DNA of 64,000 bases from Anatilimnocola floriformis. GTDB lineage: Bacteria > Planctomycetota > Planctomycetia > Pirellulales > Pirellulaceae. The stretch spans positions 3,720,001 through 3,784,000 of the forward strand of contig NZ_JAMLFW010000001.1 in the NCBI RefSeq assembly GCF_024256385.1. Reading direction: 5' to 3'. Of the stretch, positions 56,755 through 64,000 are shown piece by piece (position 1 is the stretch's first letter; each line of letters begins with the position of its first letter). The notes below the pieces were generated by a model. It worked only from the letters and a program-made list of their open reading frames with translations, ran no database searches and was not told the origin of the DNA. A program made the translations under genes and the position numbers.

Positions 56755-57122
56755 ATGCAAACTCAGCTGTTCGCGTTTGTCAGCCTTTCGTTAATCTGTT
56801 GCCACGGACCTGCCGCGCTCGCTCAGCAGCCAAAGCCGATCAAGGAACTCGCCAATATTCCGGTCGCTGGCGGAGTCGCCGGGCCGGCGTTCGTGATGTC
56901 GCCGGATGGCAAGTGGTTTGGCGTGGGAATCAGGGATCAGATAAACATTCAGAGCTTGCCCGAGGGTAGCCGCGGCATCGTGATCAAGATCGCAGGCACG
57001 CATTGAAGGGGCACGAGGCCCGTTAACGTTAAACGTGTTTCGCGAAAGCGCCACCAATCGATGACAAGACCGATGCCGAGCGCGCAGCGACGTTTCTTTC
57101 CCAGCTGCGGCGATTCCAGTAA
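56755..57122 (+). pseudogene. Decayed secreted WD40-type gene
   Basis: An intact signal peptide (TQLFAFVSLSLICCHGPAALA) and one propeller strand ('PVAGGVAGPAFVMSPDGKWFGVGI') are followed by a stop at 57004. In another frame the DNA then reads 'LKGHEAR', a typical WD40 phrase. A later frame reads 'DDKTDAERAATFLSQLRRFQ' and stops at 57122. This pattern fits a WD40 gene reduced by frameshifts and an internal deletion. The first 83 codons could still be translated, but are too short for a propeller. Confidence 0.45.
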
Positions 57123-57214
57123 GCGAAGCTGTCAATTAGTTACGAGAATAAGCCGAACTGCATACTGTTTGATGCGGCAGGTCGATTATGCATCTCGATA
57201 GAACGTGCACGCCT

Positions 57215-57637
57215 TTATGCGGCGCGCGTTTCCCAGCCGAGAATCGTCAGAATTTCGCCGCTAACGTAGCTGGAGTCAGCATTCGATGCAAAGAATATGA
57301 AGGCTGGTGCCACTTCCTCTGGTTGGACAGGACGTTTGAGCGGCGTGTCTGCGCCGTGTTCTGCAACCTTGGTTGGTGGTTTGGAAACGGTTGCAAGGGA
57401 GTCCAAATTGGACCCGGAGCAATTCAATTCACGCGTATTCGTCGCTCCGCGAGATTTTGCGCCAGCGATCTGGTAAATGCATGGAAGGCCCGACGGCAGA
57501 AAGTGTCGTCGGTAACATCTCTAGTAGAGCTAAGCGCGCCCGCGGTGGAACAGATCGCTAAGGTTTACCCGTAGATCCAAGCGATGGGGTCGGGGCAATG
57601 ATCGATGTACATTGCCGCCGTTGATAGTCTTTTTCAT
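57215..57637 (-). pseudogene. Short-chain dehydrogenase (SDR) pseudogene
   Basis: On the minus strand the SDR C-terminal half is readable: 'AFTRSLAQNLAERRIRVN', an in-frame TGA where Cys or Ala is expected, then 'IAPGPIWTPLQPF'. A frameshift follows, into 'KVAEHGADTPLKRP', 'QPEEVAPAFIFFASNADSSYVSGEILTILGW' and a stop at 57215. Upstream, an ATG at 57637 behind GAGGAGAG begins a short unrelated-looking frame, so most of the Rossmann half has been deleted. One nonsense codon, one frameshift and a large deletion make function impossible. The outer 5' boundary is a guess. Confidence 0.8.
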
Positions 57638-58069
57638 ATCTCTCCTCGTTTGCGTGATTTGCTATTGTCAAAGTAGACAGCAATCGTCGCGCCAGCGCAG
57701 TCAAAAGAGCGGTGCGTGACAGCCATTACTTAAGTTTGACGATTCATTTGTCTGGTTCTAACGAGATCAGCGCTGTTGTCTCGCCAACGGCGACGGTCTT
57801 GGGCTGAGCTGTGGGCCAAGAGGGAGATTGCGGACTTCCGTAGTCCTTTGACAAATTTACGCGCAGTAGCGGATTACTCGACAGACAGGTGGGGCCCGGT
57901 CCGCTAGAGTAAATGAATTGCCGTGCAAAAGCAGCGAATTGTCTTAGGGATCAGCGTTCGCGCATAGTTGCATTTTCGGCTCCACCGAAATTGCAGGACA
58001 CAGCGGGCCAGCGTGGGATGTCGAGTTCGCGCAGTTCATTCCCAGGGACATTATTGATCGAGGTCTTCT
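57638..58069. other. Intergenic region, nothing clearly functional
   Basis: About 430 bases between the SDR pseudogene and the desaturase. A partial dyad TTGCT-ATT-GTC / GAC-AGCAA lies near 57660-57683 and could be an operator of the dead SDR gene. A GAGG at 58060-58063 precedes the TTG start at 58070. No reading frame with recognisable content was found. Confidence 0.3.
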
Positions 58070-59044
58070 TTGTTTCCACGCATGGCGGCAGACTATCGCC
58101 CACTTCTATGGTTAGCGATGGGGTTGGGGGTTCTGATTCTTGAATACACCTTCTCATGGTTCATATTCTTCCTCTTTCCACTCAATATTTACTTCGCCAT
58201 TTGTGCGGGCATCATCGCGCACAATCACAATCACTGCCCCGTGTTTACGAACAAACGAATGAACGCTCTGCTGGGACATGCGCTGACGTTCTTCTACGGC
58301 TATCCGACTTTTGTTTGGGTGCCGACCCATAACCTCAACCATCATAAACATGTGAATCGCGCCGGCGACGCCAGCATCACTTGGCGTCATACCGAACAGC
58401 ACAACCTATGGATAGCGTGGAGCTACTTCTTCGTTTCAACTTACTATCAAGCCGAACCGACAAAGATTTTCCTAGCAAAAGCCAAAGCGACGCACCCGCG
58501 GCTGTTTCGACGCATTTGGCGGCAGTACACCGTGTGGCTTAGTGTCTGGTTCAGCGTGTGGCTGACGGGAGTTCTGTTGCACGGGTTGCGGCGGGGAACC
58601 GTGCTGTGGGTTCTCGCTGTTGGATGGCCAGCGCTCGCATCGGTTTGGACGATCATGTTCTTCAACTATGAACAGCATGTGCATACGGATCCGTGGTCAG
58701 AGCACAATCACTCTCGCAACTTCGTCGGGCCAGTAATCAATTTCTTGCTGTTCAATAACGGTTATCACACCGTTCACCACGATCAACCTGCCTTGCACTG
58801 GAGTAAATTGCCGCTAGCACACGCCATTCTCGAAGCGAAGATCGACCCCGCTTTACAGCAGGCGAATGTTTTGCGATACCTGTTCAACAGCCTCGTTCTT
58901 GCGGCGATTTGGCCCGCCCAGGGCACAAAGCAAATCGGTCGCGCTGCGAGCGATCCACCTAACGGAATTGCGCTCGATCTTCACTCTGACGACGTAGAGT
59001 TGGGCGACGCCGGCACGAATGCGGCAATTTACCGTGCAGAGTAG
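58070..59044 (+). CDS. Membrane fatty acid desaturase-like protein
   Basis: 324 residues if the TTG at 58070 is used (GAGG six bases upstream); an ATG at 58082 is the alternative. Hydrophobic segments lie near 10-55, 150-200 and 205-225. The three histidine clusters of membrane di-iron desaturases are present: 'IIAHNHNHCPVF', 'TYHNLNHHKH'-type (THNLNHHKHVN) and 'GYHTVHHDQPALHW', plus 'NYEQHVHTD'. Such enzymes use O2 and electrons to desaturate or hydroxylate acyl chains or related lipids. The C-terminal 40 residues are polar and not conserved. No lipid genes are adjacent. Confidence 0.85.
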   Translation: MFPRMAADYRPLLWLAMGLGVLILEYTFSWFIFFLFPLNIYFAICAGIIAHNHNHCPVFTNKRMNALLGHALTFFYGYPTFVWVPTHNLNHHKHVNRAGDASITWRHTEQHNLWIAWSYFFVSTYYQAEPTKIFLAKAKATHPRLFRRIWRQYTVWLSVWFSVWLTGVLLHGLRRGTVLWVLAVGWPALASVWTIMFFNYEQHVHTDPWSEHNHSRNFVGPVINFLLFNNGYHTVHHDQPALHWSKLPLAHAILEAKIDPALQQANVLRYLFNSLVLAAIWPAQGTKQIGRAASDPPNGIALDLHSDDVELGDAGTNAAIYRAE

Positions 59045-59201
59045 ATAAAGCGAGACGAAAAGAACAATTTCTTTATAGGGCGAAAGCGAGCGCTCGGTTC
59101 TGTTGAAAAGGATAAGCCGCCATCGGTCGAAAGATTAGCGCGTTGATCAGGCACAGTTAGCAAACCTCGCTGGCCGAAAGCCCTTTTCGAAATAACTCCT
59201 G

Positions 59202-59882
59202 TCAGGTTTTAGTCTTTTCAAGCTTGACCATGAGGTCCTCCAGGATCGCAATATGCTTTTGAGTGATAGCCACCCCCGCTTCAAGCAGTGGTCGAACGTC
59301 AGAGGTAGCGTGCGTCTTGAACACCTGAGCCTTATCCAGCAGCATGTAGTGTGTATTCAGCTGGTCGCCAATGAATCGCTTGTCTAATTGGAGTCCTTCT
59401 TTCCACTGAATCTTGAATTTGAACGAGCCGACGCACTGCTCGGCTACTTCGTGTAGGATTTCGATGAGTTGCGCGGCGCCAGGCATCAGCACGCCCCTAG
59501 CTTGCGAAAACTGTTCGCCAGCGCCTGGCCGAGCTGACTTGCCACCGCCGCTCCGATCTGACATTTCTGCATAAATAAAGCCACTCTTCTTCAACTGTTT
59601 GGCAATTTGTTCGTGCTCTTCAGTTTCAACTCTTGCAAAAGTGCGAGCTTCTTCGGACTTCAGAAGCTTGCTAACCAATTCACACTTCCGAATCTGCTTA
59701 AATGCATCAATCAACATGCACGCTGCGAGCGGCGCATCATTCGAAGCATTCGCATCACTGGTCTGTGGCTTCATTACTGCGGGCGGTGGCGCTCGCTGAG
59801 CCCGCGCTAGACTGGTCAAGGACGCCGATAGCGGGAGTCCAAACAACCCGAAGAAGAAAACCTGACGGCGAGACGAATTCAT
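59202..59882 (-). CDS. DUF4142-like secreted ferritin-fold protein
   Basis: 226 residues. The N-terminal 'SSRRQVFFFGLFGLPLSASLTSLARA' is a Tat-like or Sec signal. The mature part is helical: 'LIDAFKQIRKCELVSKLLKSEEARTFARVETEEHEQIAKQL' and 'LDKRFIGDQLNTHYMLLDKAQVFKTHATSDVRPLL' followed by 'ITQKHIAILEDLMVKLE', the DUF4142 four-helix pattern. The role is unknown; a ferritin-like fold is predicted for this family. A Gly/Ser-rich loop near 110-120 interrupts the helices. Confidence 0.7.
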   Translation of the reverse strand: MNSSRRQVFFFGLFGLPLSASLTSLARAQRAPPPAVMKPQTSDANASNDAPLAACMLIDAFKQIRKCELVSKLLKSEEARTFARVETEEHEQIAKQLKKSGFIYAEMSDRSGGGKSARPGAGEQFSQARGVLMPGAAQLIEILHEVAEQCVGSFKFKIQWKEGLQLDKRFIGDQLNTHYMLLDKAQVFKTHATSDVRPLLEAGVAITQKHIAILEDLMVKLEKTKT

Positions 59883-61027
59883 CTAAATGCTCCGAAAGAG
59901 TTTCACAGAATAGAAATTGTCGGTGCATCTTGAGGGCCAATAGCGGTGAGAAGCGGCGGAAAATTGAGCGAATTTCTAGATCGAAAGCATCGTAAGATAG
60001 CATTCGACCGATAAGGTGGGCTGAACCCTCACGCAATATGACCACGCTACGAATCGGCAGTCTGCATCGCTGCACCTTCGTGTTGCCAAGTTTGATGAAG
60101 CAGATCAGCTGCTCCGCCGCACATCAAAGTGATCTTGTGACTCGCAGAAAATGCACTGGATCAGATGGGGGCGGCGGGATCATTCGGGAATTCGGCCGCG
60201 ATCCACTCGAGATTTCCGACCATCAGTACACTAGAGACGCTCTCTTGTTGTAGTTCGCTCACGTGATCCCACACGCCCGAGCAGCGTTCCTCAGCTCGTT
60301 TTGCGAGCTCGGCATCTCATTGTCGATTGTTGCAGCCTCTTAGGAGCCGGGCTTAGCACTTCGACACTTCGCAACCGTGGACGTTATGACAACGCTTGAT
60401 TAGTCTGCGCTAATAGTCCATTGTTCTCGTTGAATCTGTGTGTCGGAGGAAATTCACGCAAGCATGCTTGTGCGACTTGCTTCGGACACATCAACGTTTG
60501 TGGGACCGAAGCATTCTTTCGCGATTGGATACCGGCCATAGCCATAAGTCTGTGACCTTGCCTTCATTGGGAAAAGTGCAGACCGGATGCTTAGTTAACG
60601 GTTTCGTTCGAAGCTTTACCCGTGACGTCGCGGCCCAGTACGAATCCTGACGACCGGAGCCGACGAGACAGTCTATGGCAGTGTCGTTGGACACGGTGCT
60701 GTCGACAGTCAAGCCGCGCAAGTCGGACGCGACCAAGCCGAGGGCCTGCGATCTGGATCTTCGGATAAGGCAACAACTGCTTTGTAGCAAGAACGCTCAT
60801 AGTTTTAGTACTTGCCGGAGGAATTCGCCCCCTTGAGGGTTTCGAAATAGCGTTCTCCGGGAATCGCCTTCTCAATTTCCGCCTGCTTCAGAAGCCCGGC
60901 TTCGCCTCATTAGCATCGCGGAGCAAATGGAGTAGTTATTGCCAAAAACTCTCTTGTTGGCTCTTCCAAAAACTGCCGACCTCAAGAGCCCCGCTCCATC
61001 CACCTCGACAAGTCACTTAGTCGATCG
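59883..61027. other. 1.1-kb gene-poor region with only fragments
   Basis: No convincing gene. Open frames on both strands (for example 60038-60253 plus and 60591-60875 minus) lack recognisable motifs, ribosome binding sites and plausible composition. One segment on the minus strand, ending in a stop at 60805, reads as a protein-like C-terminus ('AEIEKAIPGERYFETLKGA' then NSSGKY) but is open for only about 26 codons. The region is most simply explained as decayed DNA. Confidence 0.45.
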
Positions 61028-62581
61028 TCACTTCACTGGCGACATGGCCGTGAACAGGCCGAGCAGAGTGTCGACGCTCAGGGGTTTGATGTAGTAGTGA
61101 TTGAAGCCGGTCGCTCCCTGTCGCTGCTGATCGGCATCGCTCGGCGTAAAGCCTGTTAGGGCACAGATCATGACCTCCGCATAGTACGGCAACTCCCGAA
61201 GACGTTTGGCCACTTGGTAACCATCCATTTGTGGCAGGCCGATATCGAGCAACACCACATCATGCCGCGATGTCGCGGCCACCTCCAAGGCTGCAGCACC
61301 CGTGCGCGCAACATCCACTTCGTGACCGTGCAGCCGCAACAAAAGGCTGAGACTATCCGCGGCATCGACATTGTCTTCGACAACCAGCACGCGAAACGAC
61401 TTTCCCATTCCATGCCCAAGTTCCAATCCGGTTTTGGTCTCCGGCGGTTTATGATTCTGGAGCAGCGGTAGTTTGACGGTGAATTCGCAGCCGGCGCCGA
61501 GCCCCGCGCTGTGCGCGTGCAGCCGGCCGTCATGCATCTCGACGAGGTTGCGCGCTAGGGCCAGGCCAATTCCCAGGCCGCCATACGCCCTGCCGAGCGA
61601 GCCGTCGACTTGCGTGAACAACTCGAAAATGTGCGGCAGCATTTCCATCGCGATCCCAACGCCGTTGTCACGGACACGAATTACTGCGTCTTCACCTTCT
61701 TGCACAACGGACAAGTGAATCAAGCCGCCAGTGTTTGTGTACTTGGCGGCGTTGTTGAGCAGATTGACGATGACCTGTTCCATGCGCGCGGGGTCGGCGT
61801 CGACCCAGATCGGAACAGTGGGCAGGGACACGGAGAACTCGTGTCTGCGAGCGTCGATAAAGGTCCGCGCACTTTCCGCGGCATGATTGACGACAACTCG
61901 CAGTTCGACCGGTTCCTTAGTCAACCCAAGTTTGCCCTTGGTGATGCGGCTGATATCGAGCAGATCGTCGACTAGCTTGACCATCACGCCGACCTGACGA
62001 TCGATAATGTTGCCAGCTTGCTCGATGAGCGGATCGTTCGTCCGCATTTGCCGCAGGATGCTCAAAGCATTGCGAATCGGTGAGAGAGGACTTCGCAGTT
62101 CGTGCGAAAGCAGCGCCATGAACTCTTCCTTGCTGCGATTGGCGGCCGCTAGGCCGTCGGCCCGTTCGCGCTGCGACACCGTGGCATCACTTTCAGTCAG
62201 ATCGTGCATCACTCGCGCGAACGACCGCGTGCGCTTATACTCGTCCAGCAATGGAGTGACGGTGGAATGGCACCAGAACTTGGTGCCATCCTTCCGCAGC
62301 TGCCAGCGATTGCTGACAGTGGTGCCTACCGACAAAGCCGTGTGCAGTTCAGACTCGGGCTGACCAGTCAGCACATCATCGGGAGTAAAGAATCTGGAAA
62401 AGTGCTGACCGATGATCTCCGGCGACTGATACCCGAAGAAGTGCTCGGCGCCAATGTTCCAGCAGAGGATTCGTCCGTCGACCCCAATGAGAATCAGTGC
62501 GTATTCGCGGGCATCGGTAGCTAACAGGTCGAATCGCTGATCGAGTTCCCGCAACGATAGGCACCCATTTTCCGGATTCAT
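61028..62581 (-). CDS. PAS - histidine kinase - receiver hybrid protein
   Basis: 517 residues from the ATG at 62581; a GGAGGGG seven bases upstream decides against the in-frame ATG at 62599 that contains it. A PAS domain (about 20-140, 'ILIGVDGRILCWNIGAEHFFGY') is followed by HisKA 'LLSHELRSPLSPIRNALSIL', HATPase ('LLNNAAKYT', 'DNGVGIAMEM', 'GGLGIGLALARNL') and a C-terminal receiver ('VLLDIGLPQMDG'). It is cytoplasmic. HisKA and HATPase are closely similar in sequence to the REC-HK-REC protein at 38966-40537, suggesting a shared lineage. No output regulator is adjacent. Confidence 0.93.
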   Translation of the reverse strand: MNPENGCLSLRELDQRFDLLATDAREYALILIGVDGRILCWNIGAEHFFGYQSPEIIGQHFSRFFTPDDVLTGQPESELHTALSVGTTVSNRWQLRKDGTKFWCHSTVTPLLDEYKRTRSFARVMHDLTESDATVSQRERADGLAAANRSKEEFMALLSHELRSPLSPIRNALSILRQMRTNDPLIEQAGNIIDRQVGVMVKLVDDLLDISRITKGKLGLTKEPVELRVVVNHAAESARTFIDARRHEFSVSLPTVPIWVDADPARMEQVIVNLLNNAAKYTNTGGLIHLSVVQEGEDAVIRVRDNGVGIAMEMLPHIFELFTQVDGSLGRAYGGLGIGLALARNLVEMHDGRLHAHSAGLGAGCEFTVKLPLLQNHKPPETKTGLELGHGMGKSFRVLVVEDNVDAADSLSLLLRLHGHEVDVARTGAAALEVAATSRHDVVLLDIGLPQMDGYQVAKRLRELPYYAEVMICALTGFTPSDADQQRQGATGFNHYYIKPLSVDTLLGLFTAMSPVK

Positions 62582-63137
62582 GACTACACCCCTCCTCATC
62601 CATAAATGACCACAGACAAATGCGTCTGCGGTACGGATGGCAGTTGGTTAGGTGGTCGTGGCCCAGCAGGGGCCGACAATCAGATACGAAAGAGGGCCAT
62701 CCGGCCGACTTGCAGCGCGTGATTGTACCATTGCAGTGAAAAATGCAAGGTAAGTTTGTGTGGTGACGTGGTTAAAGATTAGTAGCCTAACCCCGCACCT
62801 TGTACGTAAAAACGCTACATCGTTTTCCCGCCAGGCATCTTCCACTGCAAATTTTTCAGTTGTAGCAACGGCCACGACATACAGACCATCGCGCGTCCTT
62901 TAGAATCGAAACATGCAACCCTGTACGCAAATCGCCGCTGATCGAGTTGAACCTCGCTCCGAATTTCTTATGGAGTCGAGTCAATAAACGACGCTAGTGG
63001 CGGAACCCCTCCAATCTCGCAGAGTGGATTGATTGACCCCGCGCTACTTATCACGTTACCGCTGAAATGGCAGCGCAAAACCAGCGAGCTGCTATACGAA
63101 ACGCTGCCAGCGGAAGGTCGTTAACGGTTGCCCGCTT

Positions 63138-63207
63138 AACCCGCCACAATCGCCCCGGCGACTCTGAACGGAGTCTCTCGCCTCCAGCCTTGTGGCGGGT
63201 TGTTTTT
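63138..63207 (+). terminator. Strong intrinsic-terminator-like structure with nested hairpin
   Basis: AACCCGCCACAA (63138-63149) and TTGTGGCGGGTT (63190-63201) form a perfect 12-base-pair stem, followed by GTTTTT on the plus strand. The 40-base loop contains a second stem, GACTC/GAGTC (63160-63164 and 63071-type partner at 63171-63175), flanked by GGCG/CGCC. No plus-strand gene lies upstream, so it may end an unannotated small RNA or be the remnant of a lost gene. Confidence 0.55.
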
Positions 63208-63545
63208 GAGCAATTGTTGTGTGGAAGTTCCGGCAGGGGTTTCACGTGCAAGAGCCCTGGGCTTTCGAAAAATTGTGCGGGATTTTTCACGACCGAATTT
63301 CGGGCTTCGCCTGCAGGTAGGTGGGGTAGTCGATTGGCAAACGGTTGCGATTGGCGAACTACCTGCAATTTCGTTCATTTAATAAACTAAAGTGTAAGCA
63401 AGAATCGAATTGGTGAGGTCAATCGACTGGCGGAACTCCTACTTCAGGAGCGCACTGCTGGCAAGGTGGCGGGTCAGGCATCCGCCTTCTCACATTGCTG
63501 AGTAAAGCGGCGAGTGCTTCTCCGTCGCGAAAAACTATTGCAGTG

Positions 63546-63610
63546 TTTTCAAAAATTGCGGGCGGGGCGGCGGGCTCCAAACCGAGCACTCGCCATCCCC
63601 TCCCGCAATT
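63546..63610 (-). terminator. Intrinsic terminator of the beta-helix gene
   Basis: On the minus strand, arms at 63597-63610 and 63554-63567 pair at 13 of 14 positions (AATTGCGGG core plus GGGG/CCCC), directly followed by TTTTTG. It begins 27 bases after the stop of the beta-helix gene at 63637, the expected place for its Rho-independent terminator. Confidence 0.75.
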
Positions 63611-63636
63611 AGATCTTCCAGCTTGGAGTCGTAAAT

Positions 63637-64000
63637 CTAGGCGAAGAAACGAATGAGCCCCGGACGGTTTTGCGTACGGCCGGTGTTGTTGGTGTAAGTG
63701 TTGGCCGTCAAGAGCGGATTCAACACACCCACCGAATTGTCGTGATAGTCATGCTCGCCGTTGAACAAGGCCGAGTTATTTCGAATCGTATTGCCAGTCG
63801 AGGCCAGATCAGCGAAGAAGCCGTCCGCATCGTTGTAGTACGAAACATTCGATTCGACGATGTTGTTAATCGCGCCTTCCAATGTTATGCCGGAGCCAAA
63901 GCCATCGTTCGACGTACCAAAGCCGTTGTACTGAACCACGTTGGCACGCACGATGTTGTTCAACGCGCCTTCGCGGAGACGAATGCCACCGTCGCCAAAG
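63637..64000 (-). CDS. Right-handed beta-helix (NosD/PbH1-type) protein, C-terminal part
   Basis: The gene runs off the right edge; about 121 C-terminal residues are visible, and the reading frame stays open to the last base. Repeated coils of about 22-30 residues are seen: 'GGIRLREGALNNIVRANVVQ', 'GSGITLEGAINNIVESNVSYYNDADG', 'STGNTIRNNSALFNGEHDYHD' and 'LTANTYTNNTG', with Asn ladders typical of parallel beta-helix proteins. Such proteins are usually exported carbohydrate-binding or -cleaving proteins. The chain ends 'GLIRFFA' and is followed by a strong terminator. Confidence 0.85.
   Translation of the reverse strand, partial: FGDGGIRLREGALNNIVRANVVQYNGFGTSNDGFGSGITLEGAINNIVESNVSYYNDADGFFADLASTGNTIRNNSALFNGEHDYHDNSVGVLNPLLTANTYTNNTGRTQNRPGLIRFFA

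Larger units (their letters stand above)
62582..63636. other. 1-kb noncoding region with several hairpins
   Basis: No supported gene. Besides the two terminator-like hairpins listed separately, GCAGGTAG (63313-63320) pairs perfectly with CTACCTGC (63359-63366) around a loop holding two direct copies of CGATTGGC (63331 and 63348). The proximal part (62582-62700) should contain the promoter of the PAS kinase on the minus strand. Small open frames here have no recognisable content. Confidence 0.4.

Noticed and set aside
57215-57427. 70-codon minus-strand frame as an intact small gene
   Set aside because: Its second half is the C-terminus of an SDR whose upstream part lies in another frame with an internal stop, so it is a pseudogene fragment.
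60591-60875. 94-codon minus-strand frame as a transposase remnant
   Set aside because: No catalytic motif or inverted-repeat ends could be recognised.
63138-63207. Possible integron attC-like site (GCTTAAC start of the stem)
   Set aside because: The 3' end (GTTGTTT) does not fit the GTTRRRY box, and there are no cassettes or integrase; a terminator fits better.

Overview
The window looks like a piece of a planctomycete chromosome, probably from the Pirellulales. The main evidence is three sets of the planctomycete-expanded families that pair a multi-domain cytochrome-c-like protein (DUF1587/1592/1588/1585) with a DUF1552 secreted protein. Supporting evidence is a DUF1553 protein tail, a Minf_1886-family protein, a giant surface protein whose N-terminus carries the planctomycete 'LEPR' motif, a sulfatase, and GC-rich coding DNA. 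I saw no rRNA, tRNA, CRISPR array or intact insertion sequence.

Layout. 1-11261 (+): the end of a DUF1553 protein, a cytochrome c/WD40 protein, two DUF1592-type/DUF1552 pairs and a coupled alpha/beta hydrolase. 11263-12966 (-): a beta-class DNA methyltransferase with a C-terminal GIY-YIG-like domain that appears to lack the catalytic glutamate. 13172-17476 (+): a compact NAD+/ADP-ribose gene cluster. 17490-30536: housekeeping and conserved genes (TrhO-RluA fusion, glyA, FAD oxidoreductase, M24 peptidase, GxxExxY protein with a long inverted repeat, UvrD/PcrA helicase, beta-propeller, PSP1 protein, Minf_1886 protein, transaldolase, 2OG-Fe(II) oxygenase). 30917-38920 (+): a 2667-residue repeat surface protein. 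38966-45480 (-): a tightly overlapped signalling operon (hybrid kinase, CheR, CheB, REC-kinase-REC). 45712-48608 (-): two transglutaminases and a zinc-ribbon metallopeptidase. 48960-54833 (-): a third DUF1592/DUF1552 set with a coupled unknown secreted protein and a low-GC intruding gene; a sulfatase diverges from it. 56657-64000: gene-poor and partly decayed, with two pseudogenes, a desaturase, a DUF4142 protein, a PAS hybrid kinase, several strong hairpins and the end of a beta-helix protein.

The most exciting part is 13172-17476. A Nudix/winged-helix regulator of the NrtR type (intact Nudix box) leads genes for a nucleoside-deoxyribosyltransferase-like protein, nicotinamidase PncA, a NADAR protein, a microbial poly(ADP-ribose) glycohydrolase, a possible 31-residue peptide, an ADP-ribose-type Nudix hydrolase, and the NAD+-dependent RNA 2'-phosphotransferase KptA/Tpt1. 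Its promoter is a near-consensus TTGACT-N17-CATAAT overlaid by four GTGT/ACAC half-sites at exactly 11-bp spacing. This reads as a self-contained module that frees, destroys and recycles ADP-ribose and nicotinamide under control of an ADP-ribose-sensing repressor. Each family is known and such associations have been noted by comparative genomics. This particular arrangement, the operator architecture and the link to RNA-modification genes downstream are the parts I consider worth pursuing.
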